64,000 nt of DNA, from positions 1-64,000 of the forward strand of contig JAEWBG010000096.1 of NCBI GenBank assembly GCA_023391335.1, read 5' to 3'. Positions 49,294 to 58,026 of the stretch are shown here, piece after piece. How positions within the stretch are numbered: position 1 is the stretch's first letter; each line of letters opens with the position of its first letter. This DNA comes from Pseudomonadota bacterium. Its GTDB lineage: Bacteria > Pseudomonadota > Gammaproteobacteria > Steroidobacterales > Steroidobacteraceae. A program made the translations under genes and the position numbers. Under the pieces are notes generated by a model that saw nothing but the letters and a program-made list of their open reading frames with translations, had not been told where the DNA came from and searched no databases.

Positions 49294-49895
49294 TTGGATT
49301 CTTACGCGGACGATTGGCGGCGAAGCACCCCCCGCAATTGCTGGTCGATGTGGGCGGAGTGGGCTATGAGCTCGAAGCGCCGATGTCGACGTTCTACACG
49401 TTGCCGCCCACAGGTGCGGATGTGAATCTTTTTACGCACTTGGTGGTGCGCGAAGATGCGCACATCCTGTTCGGTTTTTCGAGCGAGCGCGAACGCAAGT
49501 TGTTTCGCGAATTGCTCAAGGTTTCCAACGTCGGTCCCAAGCTGGCGTTGGCTTTGCTTTCAGGACTGAGCGTCGATGCGTTTCTGCTCTGCATCGAAGC
49601 ACAGGACGTCGATACGTTGGTGCGCATTCCGGGCGTCGGGCGTAAGACCGCCGAACGTCTGTTGATCGAGATGCGCGATCGAGTGAAAAGCTTCGGCGAT
49701 CTTGCAGGTGTGTCTTTGCCTGCGAGCGGCGGAGCCGAAGCTGCGATCGGGCCGCAGGCCGAGGCGTTCAGTGCACTGATTGCGCTTGGCTATAAACCGA
49801 TCGAAGTCACGCGCCTGCTCAAGAGCGTGGATGCCTCCGCACAAACGACGGAAGAAATCATCCGCCGCGCGCTGCAATCGGCTGCTGCGAAGTAG
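49290..49895 (+). CDS. ruvA: Holliday junction DNA helicase RuvA
   Basis: A 201-aa junction-binding subunit. It starts MIGFLRGRLAAKHPPQLLVDVGGVGYELE (the OB-fold domain, cited in part). Two helix-hairpin-helix motifs follow (LLKVSNVGPKLALALLSGL and LVRIPGVGRKTAERLLIEM), then a linker and the C-terminal RuvB-contacting three-helix domain (AFSALIALGYKPIEVTRLL). The ATG overlaps the ruvC stop (ATGA). Confidence 0.97.
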   Translation: MIGFLRGRLAAKHPPQLLVDVGGVGYELEAPMSTFYTLPPTGADVNLFTHLVVREDAHILFGFSSERERKLFRELLKVSNVGPKLALALLSGLSVDAFLLCIEAQDVDTLVRIPGVGRKTAERLLIEMRDRVKSFGDLAGVSLPASGGAEAAIGPQAEAFSALIALGYKPIEVTRLLKSVDASAQTTEEIIRRALQSAAAK

Positions 49896-50002
49896 GAGGC
49901 GATGGTGGATCCAAAGTCAGAAGCGGTTGGTACTTTCGTTTGGGCGCGGTTGGGACGCTCTCGGCGTCCTGCCTCCGCGGCATTGGCACATCCATGTGCA
50001 GC

Positions 50003-50068
50003 ACGGTTAGTGGTTAGCGAGAGCGTCTCTCTTCCAGCCTCCAGCCTCCAGCCTCCAGCCTCCAGCCT
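50003..50068. repeat. Heptamer tandem repeat between ruvA and ruvB
   Basis: Five exact tandem CCAGCCT units (50034-50068) are preceded by a two-unit GGTTAG word (about 50004-50018). The upstream word is not complementary to CCAGCCT, so this locus has a long single arm only. It fills most of the 200-bp ruvA-ruvB spacer, which otherwise holds no gene. Confidence 0.8.
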
Positions 50069-50095
50069 AGTACGCGGCCTGCGGGCTGCGTTCTT

Positions 50096-51130
50096 ATGAT
50101 CGATCAAGACCGCATCGTATCCGCAGGCACTCAGGGCGATGAGGAAGCGTTCGACCGTGCCGTGCGTCCAAAACGGCTCGCCGATTACGTCGGCCAGTCC
50201 GCGGTCAAGACGCAGATGGAAATCTTCATCAGCGCAGCGCGCAATCGCAAAGAGGCACTGGATCATGTGCTCATCTTCGGCCCGCCCGGTTTGGGCAAGA
50301 CGACCTTGGCGAACATCATCGCGAACGAACTCGGCGTGAGTCTGCGTCAGACATCAGGTCCAGTGATCGAACGCGCCGGAGATTTGGCGGCACTGCTCAC
50401 GAACTTGCAGCCGAACGATGTGTTGTTCGTCGATGAGATTCACCGCTTGAGTCCAGTCGTCGAAGAAATCCTCTATCCCGCGATGGAGGACTTTCAGCTC
50501 GACATCATGATTGGCGAAGGACCGGGCGCACGTAGTATCAAACTCGACCTGCCTCCCTTCACGTTGGTGGGCGCGACAACCCGAGCAGGATTGCTCACCT
50601 CGCCGCTGCGCGATCGATTCGGCATCGTGCAGCGTCTGGAGTTCTACGATCACGCCGAACTGCAAAGGATCGTCACGCGCTCCGCTGCCATTTTGGGCGT
50701 GCCTGCAGATCCAGGCGGCGCCGCTCGGATTGCGCAGCGCTCGCGTGGAACCCCGCGCATTGCGAACCGATTACTGCGCCGCGTCCGCGATTACGCGGAA
50801 GTGAAGGCCACTGGCCGAATCACCGATGAGGTGGCTCAAGCCGCCCTGGACCTGTTGGATGTCGATCCGCAAGGATTCGATGTGATGGATCGCAAGCTCC
50901 TGCTGGCGATTATCGAGAAATTCGATGGCGGTCCGGTGGGCGTGGAAAGCCTTGCAGCAGCGCTCGGGGAAGAGCGTGGAACGATCGAAGATGTCATCGA
51001 ACCGTTCTTGATCCAGCAGGGATTCATGATGCGCACTGCACGCGGCCGCGTCGCCACGCGTTTGGCGTATCAGCATTTCGGATTGAAAGTGCCGGATCGG
51101 CCGGGCAGTGGGGATTTGTTTGGGCAATGA
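50096..51130 (+). CDS. ruvB: Holliday junction DNA helicase RuvB
   Basis: A 344-aa AAA+ motor. Walker A GPPGLGKTTLANIIANEL (about 62-79), Walker B VLFVDEIHRLSPVVEE (sensor-type DEIH), GATTRAGLLTSPLRDRFG with the arginine finger region, and the C-terminal winged helix (GFMMRTARGRVATRLAYQHF). The length is the usual 336-350. Confidence 0.98.
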   Translation: MIDQDRIVSAGTQGDEEAFDRAVRPKRLADYVGQSAVKTQMEIFISAARNRKEALDHVLIFGPPGLGKTTLANIIANELGVSLRQTSGPVIERAGDLAALLTNLQPNDVLFVDEIHRLSPVVEEILYPAMEDFQLDIMIGEGPGARSIKLDLPPFTLVGATTRAGLLTSPLRDRFGIVQRLEFYDHAELQRIVTRSAAILGVPADPGGAARIAQRSRGTPRIANRLLRRVRDYAEVKATGRITDEVAQAALDLLDVDPQGFDVMDRKLLLAIIEKFDGGPVGVESLAAALGEERGTIEDVIEPFLIQQGFMMRTARGRVATRLAYQHFGLKVPDRPGSGDLFGQ

Positions 51131-51142
51131 GCGCACAGCGTG

Positions 51143-51277
51143 GTCACGAGTCACGAGTCACGAGTCACGAGTCACGAGGTTAGAGGAAATTTGAGTTTGT
51201 CCGGTAAATCACAGAATTTTGAAGACCGCGATACGCGTTCTCCTTCTGACCCGTCACCCGTGACCCGTGACCCGTCT
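51143..51277. repeat. Inverted heptamer array overlapping the 5' end of ybgC
   Basis: Left: five exact GTCACGA units (51143-51177). Right: TGACCCG, TCACCCG, TGACCCG, TGACCCG, then TCTCGC (51247-51277), mostly the reverse complement of the left units. The right arm lies in frame in the ybgC coding sequence and encodes PSPVTRDPSR just before the conserved FPVRVYWEDTD. Confidence 0.85.
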
Positions 51278-51679
51278 CGCTTCTCCTTCCCTGTCCGCGT
51301 TTACTGGGAAGACACCGACGCTGGCGGCATCGTCTACTACGCGAACTACCTCAAATTCATGGAGAGGGCGCGTTCGGAATGGTTACGCGCGATCGGCATC
51401 GAACAAGGTCCGCTGAAAGATGAACACAATGCAATGTTCGTCGTAGTGGATGTCGAAGCACACTTCAAACGCCCGGCCCGCTATGGGGAACTGCTGCAGG
51501 TGGGGTGTGTCATTGAACAGACCACACGCGCGAGTTTGACGTTCAAACAGCAGATCCTGCGCGATGGCGAGCTGTTGATCGATGGCAAGGTTCGCGTGGC
51601 GTGTCTGGATGCCACGACATTTCGTCCGCAGCCGGTGCCGGATACAGTGACTGAAAAAATGCAGGCGTGGAATCGTTAG
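51191..51679 (+). CDS. ybgC: Acyl-CoA thioesterase of the Tol-Pal cluster
   Basis: A hotdog-fold 4-hydroxybenzoyl-CoA-thioesterase-type enzyme. Conserved parts: FPVRVYWEDTDAGGIVYYANYLKFMERARSEWLR (cited in part) with catalytic Asp in DTDAGG and Tyr, then HFKRPARYGELLQV. The start is unclear. TTG 51191 or 51197 follows AGAGGA; an in-frame GTG at 51260, inside the repeat arm, would give the normal short N-terminus but has no SD. With the TTG start, about 30 extra residues come from the inserted repeat. It precedes tolQ as in most gammaproteobacteria. Confidence 0.88.
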   Translation: MSLSGKSQNFEDRDTRSPSDPSPVTRDPSRFSFPVRVYWEDTDAGGIVYYANYLKFMERARSEWLRAIGIEQGPLKDEHNAMFVVVDVEAHFKRPARYGELLQVGCVIEQTTRASLTFKQQILRDGELLIDGKVRVACLDATTFRPQPVPDTVTEKMQAWNR

Positions 51680-51710
51680 GCGCCTTGCAGGTTGTACTTA
51701 GGAGTGATGA

Positions 51711-52427
51711 ATGACGGGCTCGACCCTTAATCCGTTGGAGCTGGTGATCAACGCCAGCCTCATCGTGCAGATCGTCATGGCGCTGCTGTTGCTCGCCTCT
51801 GTGATGTCCTGGTCCATCATGCTGCGCAAGCGTGCGGAACTGCGCCGCGCACGATTAGACGCGGACAAATTCGAAGAGACCTTTTGGTCTGGCGGCGACT
51901 TGAGCGCGATGTTTCGCGCCATCGATCAAAGCCGTCGCGTGACCAAGGGCATGGAAAGCATCTTCGAACAAGGCTTTCGCGAATTCACGCGCCTGCGCCA
52001 GCACGGGGCTGTCGCGTCGGGTCAACTCATCGAGGCTTCCCGCCGCGGAATGCGCGTTGCACTTCTGAAAGAAAGCGACCGGCTGGAACACAGCCTTTCG
52101 ATGCTGGCGACCATCGGATCGACGAGTCCATACGTCGGATTGTTCGGCACCGTCTGGGGCATCATGAATGCGTTTCATGGCCTCGGAAATGTGCAGCAGG
52201 CGACGCTCGCGATGGTCGCGCCGGGTATTGCCGAAGCGCTGATCGCAACCGCAATGGGCTTGTTCGCGGCAATTCCAGCGGTGGTCGCGTACAACCGATA
52301 TGCCGATCAAGTCAGCCGCATCGAATTGCGTTACGACACCTTCGTCGAAGAACTCTCGACCATTCTGCAGCGGCACTCGAGTGGACCGAAAGGTTCGCAG
52401 ACGGTCGCCGCTGAGGCGCAGGCATGA
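51711..52427 (+). CDS. tolQ: Tol-Pal system protein TolQ
   Basis: A 238-aa inner-membrane proton-channel subunit of the Tol-Pal motor, homologous to ExbB and MotA. Three membrane segments: TM1 ASLIVQIVMALLLLASVMSW (about 16-36), then after a long cytoplasmic loop TM2 and TM3 around GLFGTVWGIMNAFHGLG and LIATAMGLFAAIPAVVAYN. SD AGGAGTG. The last codon overlaps tolR (ATGA at 52424-52427). Confidence 0.97.
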   Translation: MTGSTLNPLELVINASLIVQIVMALLLLASVMSWSIMLRKRAELRRARLDADKFEETFWSGGDLSAMFRAIDQSRRVTKGMESIFEQGFREFTRLRQHGAVASGQLIEASRRGMRVALLKESDRLEHSLSMLATIGSTSPYVGLFGTVWGIMNAFHGLGNVQQATLAMVAPGIAEALIATAMGLFAAIPAVVAYNRYADQVSRIELRYDTFVEELSTILQRHSSGPKGSQTVAAEAQA

Positions 52428-52888
52428 CACCGCACCCCGGCCGACGCGGCCGTCGGCTCATGGCCGAGATCAACGTCGTTCCCTATATCGACGTGATGCT
52501 GGTGCTGCTGATCATCTTCATGGTGACGGCACCGCTGCTCACGCAAGGCATCAAGGTGGAGTTGCCCAAAGCGGGTGCGGAGCCGCTGCCTGCCGAATTG
52601 ATGCGCGATCATCAACCGCTGATTCTGAGTGTCGATACCAGCGGCCGGTTTTACTTGAACATCGGCAAGGATGACGAATCGCCCATCGACGACGACACGG
52701 TGCTTCAGCGCGTCTCGACCGTCCTACGTCGCGAGCCTCAGACGCCCGTGTTGGTGAAGGCGGACCAGAACGTGCCGTACGGCCGAGTTGTCGCCGGCAT
52801 GGTGCTGCTCCAACAAGCGGGGGCGGAAAAGGTCGGCTTCATCACCGATCCGGCGACGGCTCGCAACGCTAAGCGTCGGCAACCGTAG
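52424..52888 (+). CDS. tolR: Tol-Pal system protein TolR
   Basis: A 154-aa ExbD/TolR protein with one N-terminal membrane helix (INVVPYIDVMLVLLIIFMVTAP, about 18-39) that contains the proton-carrying Asp in YIDVMLVL, and a periplasmic domain. It couples the proton flux through TolQR to TolA. It overlaps tolQ and precedes tolA by 12 bp. Confidence 0.97.
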   Translation: MTPHPGRRGRRLMAEINVVPYIDVMLVLLIIFMVTAPLLTQGIKVELPKAGAEPLPAELMRDHQPLILSVDTSGRFYLNIGKDDESPIDDDTVLQRVSTVLRREPQTPVLVKADQNVPYGRVVAGMVLLQQAGAEKVGFITDPATARNAKRRQP

Positions 52889-52900
52889 CCATAGCAGTCG

Positions 52901-53755
52901 ATGCCTGAGTTCTTTCGCCAGCATTGGACCTATTTGATCGGCGCGCTGCTGCTGCACGTGCTGTTCGCTGGGGTATTTGCACTGACATTGATTTCCATGC
53001 AGCGGCACGCACCACCGCCGCAACTTGCGATTCAAGCCATCGTCGTCGATCGCTCGCAGCTTGCACGCGCGCCTAAGCAGCAGAAGCCCGCACCGCCGCA
53101 GGAAGATCAGGCGCAGAAGGAGCAGCAAGCCCAGCAAGAGGCACAGCGTAAGCAGCAGGAAGATCAGCAGCGCCGCCAAGAGCAGGAGCGGGCTGAGCGC
53201 GAACGCCAAGTGGAACTGAAACAACGCGAGGACGAACAACGTCGCCAAGAGCAAGAGCGCCAGGCGCGCGAGCAAGCGGAGCGGCAGAAGCAAGTTGAAG
53301 CTGAACGGCAGCGCAAAGCGGACGCGGAACGTAAGCGTGTCGAGGAAATAGAGCGCAAGCAAAAAGAGGAAGCGGCGAAACGCAAAGCCGCGGAGGAAGC
53401 GCGTGCCCAAAAAGCTCGCGAAGCGGATCTGCAGCGACAGTTGGAAGAGGAAGAGGGCCGCACCGAGGTCGCCAATTCCGGACTGCTGAATCAATACGTC
53501 GCGATGATCGAGCAGCGTATCGTGCGCAATTGGAATCGCCCGCCATCGGCTCGACCCGGATTGGAATGCGAGGTTCGCGTGACCCAGACTCCAGGCGGTA
53601 CGGTGCTCAGCGTGCAACTTGGCAAATGCAATGGCGATGCGGCGGTTCAGCAATCGATCGAAACCGCGGTGATGCGCTCGTCGCCGCTGCCGCCGCCGCC
53701 GGATCCTCGATTATTCGAACGTACGCTCGTGCTGATCTTCAAGCCGGCGGAGTAA
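52901..53755 (+). CDS. tolA: Tol-Pal system protein TolA
   Basis: A 284-aa inner-membrane-anchored protein spanning the periplasm. TM helix YLIGALLLHVLFAGVFALTL (about 10-30). A long charged helical domain rich in Gln, Glu, Arg and Lys follows (about 60-185; repeats such as RRQEQERAERERQ). The compact C-terminal domain III (LLNQYVAMIEQRIVRNWNRP ... EVRVTQTPGGTVLSVQLGKCNGD) carries two cysteines. It is shorter than the E. coli protein (421 aa) because the helical domain is shorter. Confidence 0.95.
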   Translation: MPEFFRQHWTYLIGALLLHVLFAGVFALTLISMQRHAPPPQLAIQAIVVDRSQLARAPKQQKPAPPQEDQAQKEQQAQQEAQRKQQEDQQRRQEQERAERERQVELKQREDEQRRQEQERQAREQAERQKQVEAERQRKADAERKRVEEIERKQKEEAAKRKAAEEARAQKAREADLQRQLEEEEGRTEVANSGLLNQYVAMIEQRIVRNWNRPPSARPGLECEVRVTQTPGGTVLSVQLGKCNGDAAVQQSIETAVMRSSPLPPPPDPRLFERTLVLIFKPAE

Positions 53756-53782
53756 TGGTCAGTTTGATAGGAGAGTAGCGGA

Positions 53783-55099
53783 ATGATCAAAAGCGCACTT
53801 CGCATCCTCGGTGCGATCTTCATCGTGCTCAGCGCATCGTTGGCTCACGCTCAACTCGTGGTCGAGATCACTCGCGGGCAGGAAGACGCCGTGCCGATCG
53901 CCGTGGTGCCATTCGGTTGGGAGTCCACCGGCGTGGCGCCGTTCGACGTAGCAGAAGTCGTCGCTGCGGATCTGCAGCGTAGCGGACGCTTCGCGCCGCT
54001 CGATCGCAAGGACATGATCGATCGTCCCACACAGGGCGATCAGATTCGGTTCCAGGACTGGCGCTATCTCAAGAGCGACTTCATTACGGTGGGCAAATTG
54101 ATCCCGGATGGCCAGGACCGATTCGCTGCACAGTTCGAACTCTACAACGTGCTGACCGGCCAGCGCCTGGCTGCTGAGCGCGTCAGCGCGACCGCGAATT
54201 CCATGCGTGCCATGGCGCATCGCATTGCGGACATTATCTTCAAGCAGTTGACCGGCATTCCTGGCGCGTTCTCGACCCGGATCGCCTTCATCAGCGCCGA
54301 AGGGACCTCGCCTGCACAGCATTACAAGCTCGTGGTCTCCGACTACGACGGCGAAAATCAGCAAGTGATCGCGACCTCGACCGAACCGCTGATGTCCCCT
54401 GCATGGTCGCCGGATGGTCAGAGCCTCGCTTACGTCTCGTTCGAGAGCAAATCTTCGGCGATCTACGTACAGACGCTGCGCACCGGTGAGCGTCGTCGCG
54501 TGTCGGCAAGAGCAGGTATCAATGGTGCGCCGGCGTGGTCGCCGGACGGTTCGATGTTGGCAATCACGTTGTCGCGCAAAGATGGCGATGTAGACGTTTA
54601 CACGCTGCAACTGTCCACCCAGACGTTGACGCGTATGACCTTCGATCCCGGCATCGATACCGAGCCGACGTGGTCCGCAGACGGTCGCAAGCTCTACTTC
54701 ATGTCGGATCGTGCAGGGGGGCCGCAAATCTATGAAATCGACGTGGCACAGCCCCAGCGCGCCACTCGAATCACCTTCGAAGGTAGCTACAACGCGCGTC
54801 CGCGGCTTTCACCGGACGGCAAGCGTCTGGCGGTGGTGTACCTGGATCGCGGCAACTACCGCATCGCTGTGGTCGATCTTGCGTCCAAAGCTGTTCAAGT
54901 GCTGACGCAAGGTCGCCAGGACGAAAGTCCGAGCTTCGCTCCCAACGGTGCGACATTGATCTACGCAACCCAGGATCGCGGCCGCGGTGTATTGGCCACG
55001 GTTTCGGTGGACGGTCGCGTGCAACAGAAGCTGACCGCCAGCACCGGTGATGTTCGCGAGCCGGCGTGGTCGCCGTTCCCGCCTGGTGCCGCCCGGTAA
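53783..55099 (+). CDS. tolB: Tol-Pal system beta-propeller TolB
   Basis: A 438-aa periplasmic protein that binds Pal. Signal peptide with cleavage near ASLAHA-QLVVEIT. The N-terminal alpha/beta domain is followed by a six-bladed propeller with repeated TolB-type motifs (SPAWSPDGQSLAYVS, APAWSPDGSMLAITLS, EPTWSADGRKLYFMSD, RPRLSPDGKRLAVVY, SPSFAPNGATLIYAT). The length matches the family. Confidence 0.97.
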   Translation: MIKSALRILGAIFIVLSASLAHAQLVVEITRGQEDAVPIAVVPFGWESTGVAPFDVAEVVAADLQRSGRFAPLDRKDMIDRPTQGDQIRFQDWRYLKSDFITVGKLIPDGQDRFAAQFELYNVLTGQRLAAERVSATANSMRAMAHRIADIIFKQLTGIPGAFSTRIAFISAEGTSPAQHYKLVVSDYDGENQQVIATSTEPLMSPAWSPDGQSLAYVSFESKSSAIYVQTLRTGERRRVSARAGINGAPAWSPDGSMLAITLSRKDGDVDVYTLQLSTQTLTRMTFDPGIDTEPTWSADGRKLYFMSDRAGGPQIYEIDVAQPQRATRITFEGSYNARPRLSPDGKRLAVVYLDRGNYRIAVVDLASKAVQVLTQGRQDESPSFAPNGATLIYATQDRGRGVLATVSVDGRVQQKLTASTGDVREPAWSPFPPGAAR

Positions 55100-55204
55100 T
55101 CGCGTGGTCGCGAGAACCTAGTTGCTTGTGGCAAAATTTCGCGTCTTTCGCAGACAACGCCGCTCTGCGCCGCTGACTTCCATCAAGAGATCGAGGAGAT
55201 TTGA

Positions 55205-55729
55205 ATGCGTATTGCGCAGTTGATGTTGATCGTGACCGCTGGCCTAGCATTGGCGGGCTGTCCCAAGAAGCCGCAGACCATTCCCGATGCAGGCTCGCAA
55301 CCCGTCGCACCCGGCACTGAAACCAGTGGCGCGAACGAAGGCGAAGTGAGCGGCAGCGCGCTCGGCGGCGATCAAGCCGCGCTCGCCGAAGCACAACGCG
55401 TCGGTACGATCGTCTACTTCGACTACGATCGCGCAGAGATCAAGCCTGAGTACGTCGCGGTCGTCGCGGCGCACGCGAAATATCTCAACGGCAACCCAAA
55501 CCGCAAGGTTCGTTTGGAAGGCCACTCCGACGAGCGCGGTTCGCGCGAGTACAACATTGGCCTCGGCGAGCGTCGTGCGCAGGCAGTACGCCGCGCATTG
55601 ATGCTTCAGGGCGTGACGGAAGCGCAAATCACGACTGTCTCTTACGGCGAAGAGCGTCCGGCCGTGCAAGGCAGCGATGAGGCCGCGTATGCCAAGAACC
55701 GCCGCGTCGAGTTCGTCTACGGCCGTTAA
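55205..55729 (+). CDS. pal: Peptidoglycan-associated lipoprotein Pal
   Basis: A 174-aa outer-membrane lipoprotein. The signal peptide ends in the lipobox LALAGC (Cys 19). A flexible region leads to an OmpA-type peptidoglycan-binding domain: IVYFDYDRAEIKPE, then LEGHSDERGSREYNIGLGERRAQAVRRAL (cited in part) with the DAP-binding Asp and Arg. Strong GAGGAG RBS. It follows tolB after 105 bp. Confidence 0.97.
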   Translation: MRIAQLMLIVTAGLALAGCPKKPQTIPDAGSQPVAPGTETSGANEGEVSGSALGGDQAALAEAQRVGTIVYFDYDRAEIKPEYVAVVAAHAKYLNGNPNRKVRLEGHSDERGSREYNIGLGERRAQAVRRALMLQGVTEAQITTVSYGEERPAVQGSDEAAYAKNRRVEFVYGR

Positions 55730-55756
55730 TCGCATCGCCCCAGCAGGAACAGTGAC

Positions 55757-56530
55757 ATGAATACGATTCGCTCCGTAGATCGTTGCGTCGTTGTGCTGAG
55801 CTTGCTCGGGGCAAGCGCATTGATGTCGGGTTGTGCCACAACACCGCCCGAACAAGATCCAGTTGTGCAGCGCCTGACTGAGATGGACGGCAGGCTGCTG
55901 CGATTGGAGCGCGTGCTCGCAAATCAAAGCCTGTTGGATTTGTCGCAGCGGATCGAAGCGGCGCAGGCGGAAACGCGTGCGCTGCGCGGTGAATTGGATG
56001 AGCTGCAGCATTCGCTGGCGAAGACACAAGATTCGCAGCGGGAAATGTACGGCGATGTGGATCGTCGCCTAGCAGCGTTGGAAGGCGGCGCTGCAGCTTC
56101 CGCTGCACCCGCTGCCAGTAGTCCCGGATTGCCGGTGCCACAAGGCGACGATCGTGCGAATTACCAAGCCGCGTTCGACGCTTTGAAAGACGGCAAGTAC
56201 GACGACGCCGTGAATGGCTTCAAGCGTTTTCTCTCCAGCTTCCCAAACAGCGCATTGGCGGATAACGCGCAGTATTGGTTGGGCGAAGCGCACTATGTGA
56301 TGAAGCAATATCCGGATGCGCTGCGCGATTTCAAAACCGTGGTCGACAAGTATCCCGACTCGCGCAAGATCCCGGATGCCTTGCTCAAAATCGGTTACTG
56401 CAACTACGAGCTGAAGAATTTTCCCGAAGCGCGTTCGGCGCTGGGCCAAGTGGTCTCGCGTTACGGCGATACGACTGCTGCGCGTCTGGCAGGTCAGCGT
56501 CTGACGAAAATGGAAACGGAAGGCCACTGA
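55757..56530 (+). CDS. cpoB: Tol-Pal-associated TPR protein CpoB
   Basis: A 257-aa envelope protein that in E. coli links PBP1B and Tol during division. An N-terminal signal segment, a coiled coil for trimerisation (RLTEMDGRLLRLERVLANQ ... ELDELQHSLAKTQDS, about 40-95), an Ala/Ser linker and C-terminal TPRs (YQAAFDALKDGKYDDAVNGFKRFLSSFPNS, cited in part, and further repeats). Unlike E. coli CpoB, the signal segment ends in LMSGC, a good lipobox, so this copy may be a lipoprotein. A small hairpin (56529-56546) overlaps the stop. Confidence 0.93.
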   Translation: MNTIRSVDRCVVVLSLLGASALMSGCATTPPEQDPVVQRLTEMDGRLLRLERVLANQSLLDLSQRIEAAQAETRALRGELDELQHSLAKTQDSQREMYGDVDRRLAALEGGAAASAAPAASSPGLPVPQGDDRANYQAAFDALKDGKYDDAVNGFKRFLSSFPNSALADNAQYWLGEAHYVMKQYPDALRDFKTVVDKYPDSRKIPDALLKIGYCNYELKNFPEARSALGQVVSRYGDTTAARLAGQRLTKMETEGH

Positions 56531-56566
56531 CGAACATCCGTTCGTCCGCGCGCTTGTGAAGGTTCC

Positions 56567-57259
56567 ATGTCTGCTTCGACGGCTAATTTGGATGTGAGCT
56601 CGACTCCGATTCCGGCGGCAGAGCGCATCAAACTCACTGAGATCTTTCTCTCGATCCAAGGCGAGGCCGATGCGGTCGGCTGGCCCACGGTGTTCGTGCG
56701 GCTCACCGGATGTCCGTTGCGCTGCCACTACTGCGATACTGCGTATGCATTTCACGGCGGCACCTGGTTCTCGATCGAGCAAGTGCTGGTCGATGTCGCT
56801 GCATACGGAGCCAAGCACGTTTGTGTAACCGGGGGCGAACCGCTCGCGCAGCGCAATGCGCTCGCATTGCTGGGCAGACTCTGCGATGCGAATTACCGCG
56901 TGTCACTGGAAACGAGCGGCGCAATCGATGTGGGGGCCGTGGATCCACGCGTTGTCCGAGTCGTGGACGTGAAGACTCCAGGCAGCGGCGAGGTCGAGCG
57001 TAATCGCTACGAGAACTTGGAGCTGCTGCGCCCCGACGAGCAGATCAAGTTTGTCGTCTGTAGCCGCGGCGACTTCGACTGGGCATTGGACCTCGTTCGC
57101 GCACGAGCACTTCACGAACGCTGCACCGTGCTCTTCAGCCCGAGTTTCGGCCAGGTCGAACCGCGCGAGCTTGCACAATGGGTTCTCGATGCGCGTGCGC
57201 CGGTGCGCTTCCAAGTGCAGCTTCATAAATATCTTTGGGGCGACACGCCCGGACGTTGA
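56567..57259 (+). CDS. queE: 7-carboxy-7-deazaguanine synthase
   Basis: A 230-aa radical-SAM enzyme of queuosine (preQ0) synthesis. The cluster motif CPLRCHYC (about 51-58) has the C-x3-C-x2-C spacing of radical-SAM enzymes. The SIQGEADAVGWPTVFVRL opening and the VCVTGGEPLAQ and ETSGAIDVG motifs match QueE. The gene is followed 2 bp later by queC, the next step in the pathway. Confidence 0.95.
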   Translation: MSASTANLDVSSTPIPAAERIKLTEIFLSIQGEADAVGWPTVFVRLTGCPLRCHYCDTAYAFHGGTWFSIEQVLVDVAAYGAKHVCVTGGEPLAQRNALALLGRLCDANYRVSLETSGAIDVGAVDPRVVRVVDVKTPGSGEVERNRYENLELLRPDEQIKFVVCSRGDFDWALDLVRARALHERCTVLFSPSFGQVEPRELAQWVLDARAPVRFQVQLHKYLWGDTPGR

Positions 57260-57261
57260 GA

Positions 57262-57954
57262 GTGAGTGCTTCAATCGCAACCCGCCCGCGTGCGGTCGTG
57301 CTCCTGTCGGGTGGATTGGATTCTGCTACCACCTTGGCCATCGCTCGCAAAGAAGGCTTCGAGACCTACGCGCTCAGCGTCGACTACGGCCAACGCCATC
57401 GATCTGAATTGGTAGCGGCAACTCGAGTCGCCGCAGCACTCGGTGCGAAGGAACACCGCACGGTCAGAGTGGATTTGGGTGGGCTCGGCGGATCGGCGCT
57501 CACGGACCCATCCATCGCCGTGCCCGAGACACCGCAAATCGGGATTCCAGTCACGTACGTTCCGGCGCGCAACACCGTCATGTTGTCCTTCGCACTCGGA
57601 TGGGCAGAGATCCTCGGCGCCGGGCACATCTACATCGGTGTGAATGCGGTGGACTACTCAGGCTATCCCGACTGCCGGCCGGTATTCGTCGCTGCGTTCG
57701 AGAAGCTTGCGAACCTCGCGACCAAAGCGGCTGTCGAGGGCACGCTCTCGTTTCGCATTGCGACTCCCCTCATCGATCTCACCAAAGCACAAATCATTCA
57801 GACCGGTATGCAGCTCGGAGTGGATTACTCACTCACGGTGTCCTGCTACCAGGCGGATGACGAGGGACGCGCTTGCGGCAAATGCGACTCGTGTCGTTTG
57901 CGTAAAGCGGGATTCGCGGCGGCGGGTGTGGCGGATCCGACAAGCTACAGGTGA
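57262..57954 (+). CDS. queC: 7-cyano-7-deazaguanine synthase
   Basis: A 230-aa ATP-dependent enzyme making preQ0. PP-loop LLSGGLDSATTLAIA (about 15-29), YVPARNTVMLSFALGWAEI, NAVDYSGYPDCRP and a zinc-binding Cys cluster (SCYQADDEGRACGKCDSCRLR). No ATG is available; GTG 57262 gives the usual N-terminus, and TTG 57256, overlapping the queE stop, is the alternative. Confidence 0.94.
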   Translation: MSASIATRPRAVVLLSGGLDSATTLAIARKEGFETYALSVDYGQRHRSELVAATRVAAALGAKEHRTVRVDLGGLGGSALTDPSIAVPETPQIGIPVTYVPARNTVMLSFALGWAEILGAGHIYIGVNAVDYSGYPDCRPVFVAAFEKLANLATKAAVEGTLSFRIATPLIDLTKAQIIQTGMQLGVDYSLTVSCYQADDEGRACGKCDSCRLRKAGFAAAGVADPTSYR

Positions 57955-57961
57955 GGGAGGC

Positions 57962-57989
57962 GGTTGACGGTTGTGAGTTGTGGGTTGAC
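57962..57989. repeat. Heptamer tandem repeat after queC, single arm
   Basis: Four units GGTTGAC, GGTTGTG, AGTTGTG, GGTTGAC start 7 bp after the queC stop. No clear complementary array follows before tRNA-Lys, so this is a lone arm like 86-113. Confidence 0.65.
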
Positions 57990-58026
57990 GGAGGGAACAG
58001 GGACCTCTGACTGGCCGCTGTGTCTT

